From Lepiota brunneoincarnata (lineage: Eukaryota > Basidiomycota > Agaricomycetes > Agaricales > Agaricaceae), in the NCBI GenBank assembly GCA_023014365.1, contig JAEBUN010000004.1, positions 2,905,925 to 2,969,924 on the forward strand: a stretch of 64,000 bases of DNA, in the 5' to 3' direction. Shown here piece after piece: positions 58,718 to 64,000 of the stretch (its first letter is position 1; every line of letters begins with the position of its first letter). Made by a program: the position numbers and the translations under genes. The notes under the pieces are model-generated. The model saw only the letters and a list, made by a program, of their open reading frames with translations, was not told the DNA's origin and did no database searches.

Positions 58718-60061
58718 ATGTCCGACTTTGCCGTTTTTGAACATGCCTATTACATTGGGAACTATATGAGTGGGATCTTATATGGTATGATTCATCGTTC
58801 AGGCAACGTTGCCAGCGACGCTGATGATTGCCTTGATTCCATCCCTACAACTCACTGTTTGCGTCTGCCGGATGATGATGATGTTCGCTTGTATTAGGTG
58901 TCGAGCTCATGATATACATTGAGACCATGAGGCACTTGACTTCAAGACACACATTAGGATCACCACGGGCGAGGCGGTTCTTTGCGGCATACAGTACCGT
59001 ACTTCTGATATTGCTCACGATCGACATATCAGTCAACGCAGTATGGGGCGAAATGATGTGGATAAAGGGTCGAGCCCATGATGGTGGTGTGCTTGGGTGG
59101 TACGCGGAGGAGGTCTCGGCGTGGTACCAGACACTGGGTTCCACCTCGGTGGCTGCGATGATATTTATGGGAGATGCGCTCTTGGTGAGCAAACTAAAAA
59201 TCTATCCGAGAATCGGAAATTTGGAACTGATTACCCGGTGTCGCTAGCTCCATCGATTGTTCGTGATCTGGGGATCCAATTATTGGGTGATATTGTTCCC
59301 TGCGCTAGCATATCTCGGTGGTCTGGGTACGTTATTTTCAAATTGATCAACACTATCAATCGATGAAATCTAATGTATTTGGGGGGGGGGGGTGCCTTGC
59401 ATAGCGATGGCCATTATCGAACTCGTCATAGCAGGCAAACCAGGTGGTAGCTTCTTCGGCACCCAAGCAGCAAACTACGGTATAGCATACTATACAATCA
59501 CCATCGGCCTGAATATCATCGTCACCTTTCTTATCTGTCTTCGACTCCTCCGACTATCGGGTGCGATAAGCCGGGTGCTAGGGAAGGATAGCGCGGCTAT
59601 GTATACCAATGTGGTTGCGATTCTGATGGAGTCGGCGGCACCATACAGTATTGTGGGAATCACTTTCCTGATACCATATGCCTTGCATAGTGCAACTGCG
59701 ATCGGCTTCGGACAAGTGTGGGCAAAGCTGACGGTGAGCACAGAATCCCCCCATGAAACCTTGTGATGTTAATAATTTGAAATAGTGCATATGCCCACAA
59801 ATCGTCGTGCTCCGAGTGGTCAGCGGAAAGGCTTGGCGGAGAGATTTGATCACCGAGGCGGAAAGCACCGTCATCTTTGAGCATGGAAAGAAATCGGGAG
59901 TAACTGCGACGCTCGAGATGCCACCACGGACAGGGACAAAATTCACTGTCGGATCGGTGGATGATGCTGTGAGCCCGCAGGAGAGTCATGGGAGTACGTT
60001 CATGGGCTCTCCGATCGAAAAATGGCACGGTAACAACAGCAGTGCCAAGTTGAGCGTCTAG
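58718..60061 (+). CDS. Fungal seven-span integral membrane protein
   Basis: The start is MSDFAVFEHAYYIGNYMSGI. Hydrophobic helices follow in the pattern of basidiomycete serpentine proteins: GILYGVELMIYIETMRHL, RRFFAAYSTVLLILLTIDIS, TSVAAMIFMGDALL, an exon with LHRLFVIWGSNYWVILFPA and LAYLGGL, MAIIELVIAG, YYTITIGLNIIVTFLICLRL and APYSIVGITFLIPYALHSA, then a cytosolic tail ending SSAKLSV. Five exons keep frame with donors gtatga, gtgagc, gtacgt and gtgagc. The third intron contains a 12-base G run. The role is unknown, and similar genes are expanded in Agaricomycetes. No break seen. Confidence 0.75.
59381..59392 (+). repeat. Homopolymer G12 inside an intron
   Basis: Twelve G residues within the third intron of the seven-span protein gene, close to its 3' splice site. 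Confidence 0.8.
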
Positions 60062-61484
60062 AAGTAAAAAACTTTTTTTAAAAGATTGGACTGTTTATTT
60101 CGGGTTTCGGGAGCATAATGCAGTACAAAAACATACCCCAAGACAAAGTAACAAAATGACCTAGGTAGCGTTAAATGATAATATTCATCAACTGTTGGCA
60201 CAGCCGTCGAGATCTTCGACGCGGGCTCGTAGGGGGGGAAAGCTCCTCCGTGGTAATTATGACGCTCATTGACAAAAGTTACTGCCAAAAAGCCATGCTT
60301 AGAACGATGTTAGTTCCGATGATAGCAATGTTTCTTGCTCAGCTATGCCCATGCTTGACATCTTTTTTTTTTGTGGTTATTGGTTCGGTCTTAGCTGATT
60401 AAGGAATGACAGCTCTCTGGACCCAGCCACTTGCGCCGTGAGGGCTTCTTTTGGGTATTTGAGCAGTGGGTGCCTTCACAAGAATAACTGCTGATGGGCA
60501 TTATACTTGCTCGTCTTATAACATAGTTCCATTTGTCTTTTGCTGGGTTGAGAACTGCCAAGGCACGAGCAGGGGTGTGTCTGGTCCAACACAACAATCC
60601 GGGTGGCTGACTCAGGATAACTTACGTCAGAAATGGAGATAAGTTGTTGAGTTCTCAGATTATTCCATGTATCTCTTGTCGAGAATGGTGATGGTTTAAC
60701 AGATTACACGCAGAAACTGTCCCCTTCGTACATCTACCTCTTGCGTTAGCACAACTTCGGCAAGATAATGAATATATACCTACGTTATTTCAGGGTTTGA
60801 TCCGTTGGGGGATCCGCCTCCAGGAATGACGGAAGAAGAACAACACTCCATGCCGTAAAACATACCCCTTGTTTAAGGGGCAGATATGATCCTGAATGAC
60901 CCTCCATTCATTGGCCTACTTACGTCCACGATCCATCATTTCCCTTCATCAGAGCAACGTCAGGACGATTTGCTTGTCCCCCTGGACGTAGAGCGGTAAT
61001 AATCCCACTTTCGATACTCATGGGTTCTCCAACCTTTTGTCCAACGACTCATTTCCGGGCTCATTCTCGCCAAAGTTATGGTTGATGGAATGGTATCGTC
61101 TGTCTATTTGGTCTGAATACTTTTGTTCAAGACCGAAAAAAAGTAGGGGGCCTGGGTCAAAGTTATGCCTGCCACCCCTTAGTCAGTGTTTTTACTTGAC
61201 CCGGATGTCGATCATCGTCTACCTTGACTTGAGATGATAGTACCTGTTTTCTCGCCGGGTCCTAGCACTGTTCCTGGTGGTGCGTGTCGTGTTCCAGAAG
61301 GGGTTCCAAAAAGTTGAGAGCACCCAATATACATTCTCAACTGCGCTGTTCCATAACGGACTTTGTCCCACTGTGATACACAAAGTGACAGATTGTTCCA
61401 GTGGGCGAATGGATGCGATTATTACTACAGAATTATAAGGAATCGTTGAGCAACGAGTCCTTCCAATACTACCAAGTAACTCAC
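60062..61484. other. Accessory region with an unresolved minus-strand locus
   Basis: No complete gene could be modelled. Coding-like blocks on the minus strand are listed at 60450-61440. A further block near 60180-60290 (minus) reads HNYHGGAFPPYEPASKI then TVDEYYHLTLPRSFCY and may be part of the same decayed unit. Confidence 0.35.
60450..61440 (-). pseudogene. Unidentified, probably broken multi-exon gene
   Basis: Successive minus-strand blocks have natural composition and good splice sites but do not keep one frame. They are QWDKVRYGTAQLRMYIGCSQ with RHAPPGTVLGPGEKT ending at a gtacta donor; HNFDPGPLLFFGLEQKYSDQ to HNFGENEPGNESLDKRL; SIESGIITALRPGGQANRPD to MKGNDGSW ending at a gtaagt donor; DTWNNLRTQQLISISD ending at gtaagt; and RIVVLDQTHPCSCLGSSQ with MELCYKTSKYNAHQQLFL. 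They look like consecutive exons of one gene. I do not recognise the family. It may be a pseudogene or hit by indels. Confidence 0.35.
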
Positions 61485-61881
61485 ATGCGTTTCAACCTTC
61501 AATCCAAAATTCTTATTTGCGTCTACATGACTGCTACCGTCGGAGCACTCGTTCCTCCTATACTGCCAGGTTAGTGGATACGACCCCACAGAGGTTAATT
61601 ACTTTCTGATTCCCCTATCTTATAATCCCAACTCCCGTCCGTACCAAAAACGAAGAATACATCAGACGTAAGGGAGCAGCGTCCAACCTGACAAAATAGT
61701 CTTAACTGGTGAATTTCTTCCAGCAGGCGTAGCTTTTGGTCTCCCAACAGCAACCCCGGTCACGGTCGACCGTCGAGACACTCACGATACAACTTCCTCT
61801 GAGACTTTGACGTCCTGGTTTTTAGCTGAACCTTTTTTTCTGAGGACCTCCCCTCAGGAGGATGGAGAGGACGATGATTAG
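61485..61881 (+). CDS. Tiny secreted protein, putative
   Basis: Two exons code for 80 residues. The first encodes MRFNLQSKILICVYMTATV, a plausible signal peptide, with likely cleavage after VGA. Intron donor gttagt; the acceptor is a tandem CAGCAG at 61721-61726, so either splice keeps frame and differs by one residue. The mature part reads FGLPTATPVTVDRRD and SETLTSWFLAEPFFLRTSP, ending in an acidic tail with TAG at 61879. A dibasic RR lies before the Asp of DTHD and could be a Kex2-type site. No cysteines remain in the predicted mature part, unlike many effectors. It lies between two UstYa-like genes, which is compatible with, but does not prove, a precursor-peptide role. It could also be a chance gene model. 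Confidence 0.5.
61721..61726 (+). other. Tandem (NAGNAG) 3' splice site
   Basis: CAGCAG at the end of the intron in the small secreted-protein gene gives two acceptors three bases apart. Both keep frame. Confidence 0.5.
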
Positions 61882-62020
61882 CGAGGTTGGAGTAATTTTA
61901 CAAAGCTTTGTACTGTGCTATGGATAAATTATATGAAAGTCCTGTATGTGGAGATCCAACACCGCTTCGAACCTGATTGCGTGGATAAATAATTAATGAG
62001 AATAAGTAGAACCCCTGCTA

Positions 62021-63059
62021 TCACAACACTGTCTGATATTGTGTCAAATACAGCCCTAATCGCGGGTTTTTTTTCAGCAAAAAGATCACAACCGAACAAA
62101 CAAACAACTTTGACGCACCCCAAGTATCATTATGATTCGACCAGACATTGACACCACAACTCGGCACATCCGAGGAACAAGAAACTTCAAATGCGCGGAA
62201 TGTCCCCGTCTGACACGCAAAAGGCTCCAATTGGACTTCATCCCCCACTCGGGCCGTCGATTGTCCCCGCGTGCTTGAGGCATTTCGGCTTCTGCCTCCA
62301 TGTCACATCCAAGGCGTTGAGAGGTCGAGAAGGGGTGTCAAGCTCGCAGATGTCTAGACGTAAGGTACCCCGAGTGTCTTGGATCTTGTATTCGTGTGGC
62401 AGGACGGCATCATACCCAGGGAGTTTCACTGTCAGTGCACATTTCTCCATTCCCCAATCAAGGATATGGAACTGTAGGATAGTATGGATCTGTCAAAAAA
62501 GGGAAGAAGGGGCTGTTAGATCATGAACTAGTAAGACCATCCCCGTAGACAGCACCACAGTATTTGACACACGAAGATTACGATCCGGAGGCGAAAGTGT
62601 CCCATAGTCGCTCAGCCACTGATGAGTATCCACAGGGAATACCTTGTCCGGCTCCGCTCGGCTGACTTGGGTCGCGAGTATAGGGACGTTGATCAGAGGG
62701 TCATATTTCGAGGGTTTTACTTGGCCCGACTGGTACATCTCGTCTAATCCCACGTATGCGTATCGTATGGGCAGGTCTGCAGTTACGGGCTTCGTTCCAG
62801 CCAGAAGTCGATTAATGTGGAAGTAGATAACGATGTCGAGTACGATGAAGACCGTGAATAGGGCCACGACCCATACGGGGACTCTAGACGATGAAGTAGT
62901 AGCCCTGGATTTCCGTTGATAACCTGGGAACAAGGAACGGTGGGAAACATTGAGTGTCAGGCTAAGAGAGTGATATTCACAAAGCCTCTTACCTTCGTCG
63001 TCAGTCGTGGCCCCATCTTCGGGAAGTAGCCTGTATTCTTCGGAAGATGTATGACGCAT
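62021..63059 (-). CDS. Membrane-anchored But2-like domain protein with frameshift
   Basis: The start is MRHTSSEEYRLLPEDGATTD; the longer frame opens with CTG. An intron (gtaaga to cccag) leads to a basic stretch and one membrane helix (VPVWVVALFTVFIVLDIVIY). The lumenal or extracellular part has HQWLSDYGTLSPPDRNLRVS, and after an intron ILQFHILDWGMEKCALTVKL, LPHEYKIQDTRG and LDVTWRQKPKCLKHAG. The next segment, FACQTGTFRAFEVSCSS then VNVWSNHNDTW, is in another frame; removing one base of the five-C run at 62242-62246 (plus strand) joins them. A last exon ends GLYLTQYQTVL with TGA at 62021. Basidiomycete proteins of this layout are usually annotated as But2-like; function unknown. Confidence 0.65.
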
Positions 63060-63705
63060 GGAGAAGAGAGAGAGCGGGGGGTGGCGGTAGAGGAAAGGGG
63101 TGGTGTAATAAAGCCTTCGTGGCAGATCCCTCAGCAACGCCGAGATTTGTCCTGTTGGATATACGGACTGTGTCTGTTACCACCATCAGTTTCCTTAACT
63201 TGATCGGAACCGGCGCTCGGCTGTCAATAGCGTTTTATAACATTGCCACGGTCCCTTTTGATGCCCTGAATGGGGCGAGCGCCGTGGTGAACAGCAAAAT
63301 GATGCAATTCCGCAGGCTCCGACAATGTAGACACCGAGTCAGTTCCAGAATTATAGGGCACAGCATCACATTGTGTTAAGGCACAGGCTCATTAGTAATA
63401 GCATTAGATGACTCATATCTAGCTGATAGTCGAGTCAACAACAATCTCCGGACACCAGAGCTGATGCGAATTCTTGAAACCCGTACTAGACTCGCATCTG
63501 GCAGCAAAGTACTAAGTTTTCAGTTGAATTGAGATATAAAGGTGGTCCCTGAAGCTGAGTCGGTGACTCCTTCGGGAATAGCAGATGCTGAGACGCGAAG
63601 CCGAGGTGATCATCAAACCCGTCGTAAGTGACAGCGCCTGCGAGAGTATACGAGGCTGTGCTGCTCATATATGAACGTTGAACTAATTGGAACAACCGTA
63701 ACGCC
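63060..63705. other. Divergent intergenic gap
   Basis: This lies between the But2-like and second UstYa-like genes, which are transcribed away from each other. I see no gene. It should hold both promoters. Confidence 0.4.
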
Positions 63706-64000
63706 ATGCGTAAACACGTCGACCTCTTCCTTGTCCTTTTGCTAGGGTCGGCATCCTTGTACCTGACTGTTTCCCTTGCTCAGCTGGCTCGAGATCTGAA
63801 AGTATTGAGAGACGCCCAGCTGAGAAGAACAGTCGACAAACCTCCCCTCCAATCATACAGTACGTGTTGATTTCAAAGACGACTTTACAAAACATTACTG
63901 ACACAAATCCTTCAGGTCTCATTGGAGCAGATCATCCAAAGCGTCTTCCAGTTCCCGAACAATATGTAAAGATGTCAGTGCAGGAGATGTGCACTACGCA
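63706..64000 (+). CDS. UstYa-like protein, 5' part, runs off the window
   Basis: The start is MRKHVDLFLVLLLGSASLYL, a single membrane anchor directly at the N-terminus, followed by QLARDLKVLRDAQLRRTV. Intron donor gtacgt at 63860, acceptor cttcag at 63915. The second exon begins YSLIGADHPKRLPVPEQYVK then MSVQEMCTT. This matches the pre-core of DUF3328/UstYa proteins, where a Y-x-x-G-D-D-Y/H-P motif and a following M-x-V-E-E block precede the HxxHC motifs. The catalytic core lies beyond the window, so activity cannot be judged. Opposite strand to the first UstYa-like gene. Confidence 0.6.

Noticed and set aside
1..64000. CRISPR arrays, rRNA, integrated virus or intact transposase
   Set aside because: No regular repeat-spacer pattern, rRNA signature or recognisable integrase, transposase or polymerase was seen.

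Overview
The window reads as a nuclear chromosome segment of a basidiomycete fungus. Most genes are split by many short introns of roughly 50-60 bases with GT-AG ends. Several housekeeping proteins are recognisable: UTP14, beta-COP, SRP14, a Pumilio protein, MET1, an NRAMP transporter and a TRA2-like splicing factor. Several others look like families typical of Agaricomycetes (DUF6699-like, F-box, UstYa-like, seven-membrane-span and But2-like proteins). The overall style suggests a Rhizoctonia/Ceratobasidium-like agaricomycete, but this is an inference from gene style and not a placement.

Layout. 0.2-2.6 kb: two minus-strand genes, an unknown proline-rich protein and a Shieldin-2-like OB-fold protein. 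2.6-8.2 kb: gene-poor, with degenerate dispersed repeats. 8.3-13 kb: a divergent pair, TRA2-like (-) and UTP14 (+). 13.2-15.7 kb: NRAMP metal transporter. 16.4-17.6 kb: unknown five-exon gene. 19.3 kb: DUF6699-like gene. 20.4-22.1 kb: amidohydrolase copy 1 (-). 22.1-25.5 kb: mostly non-coding with low-complexity tracts. 25.5-27.9 kb: F-box protein. 30.9-33.6 kb: Pumilio-family RNA-binding protein. 34.2-42 kb: three minus-strand genes, beta-COP, a CSTF2-hinge protein without an RRM, and an UNC93-like transporter carrying a stop codon. 43.2-45.5 kb: RWDD2-like protein and a conserved Ser-rich unknown. 45.5-48.7 kb: only fragments. 48.7-57.6 kb: TMCO4/DUF726 hydrolase (+), SRP14 (-), amidohydrolase copy 2 (+), MET1 (+). 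57.7-64 kb: accessory region with a UstYa-like protein (-), a seven-span membrane protein (+), an unresolved locus, a tiny secreted-protein gene (+), a But2-like membrane protein (-) and a second UstYa-like gene running off the end (+).

Most genes are unrelated housekeeping functions. Four observations stand out. (1) Two amidohydrolase genes with the same exon structure, including a 10-nt microexon, lie inverted about 31 kb apart. (2) One-base insertions break the frame in at least four otherwise well-conserved genes. (3) A Pti1-like CSTF2 protein has no RRM. (4) Two UstYa-family genes flank a small secreted peptide gene, a layout seen in fungal ribosomal-peptide clusters, although the link here is speculative.

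Exon boundaries were worked out by hand from reading frame and splice-site consensus. No alignment or database search was run.
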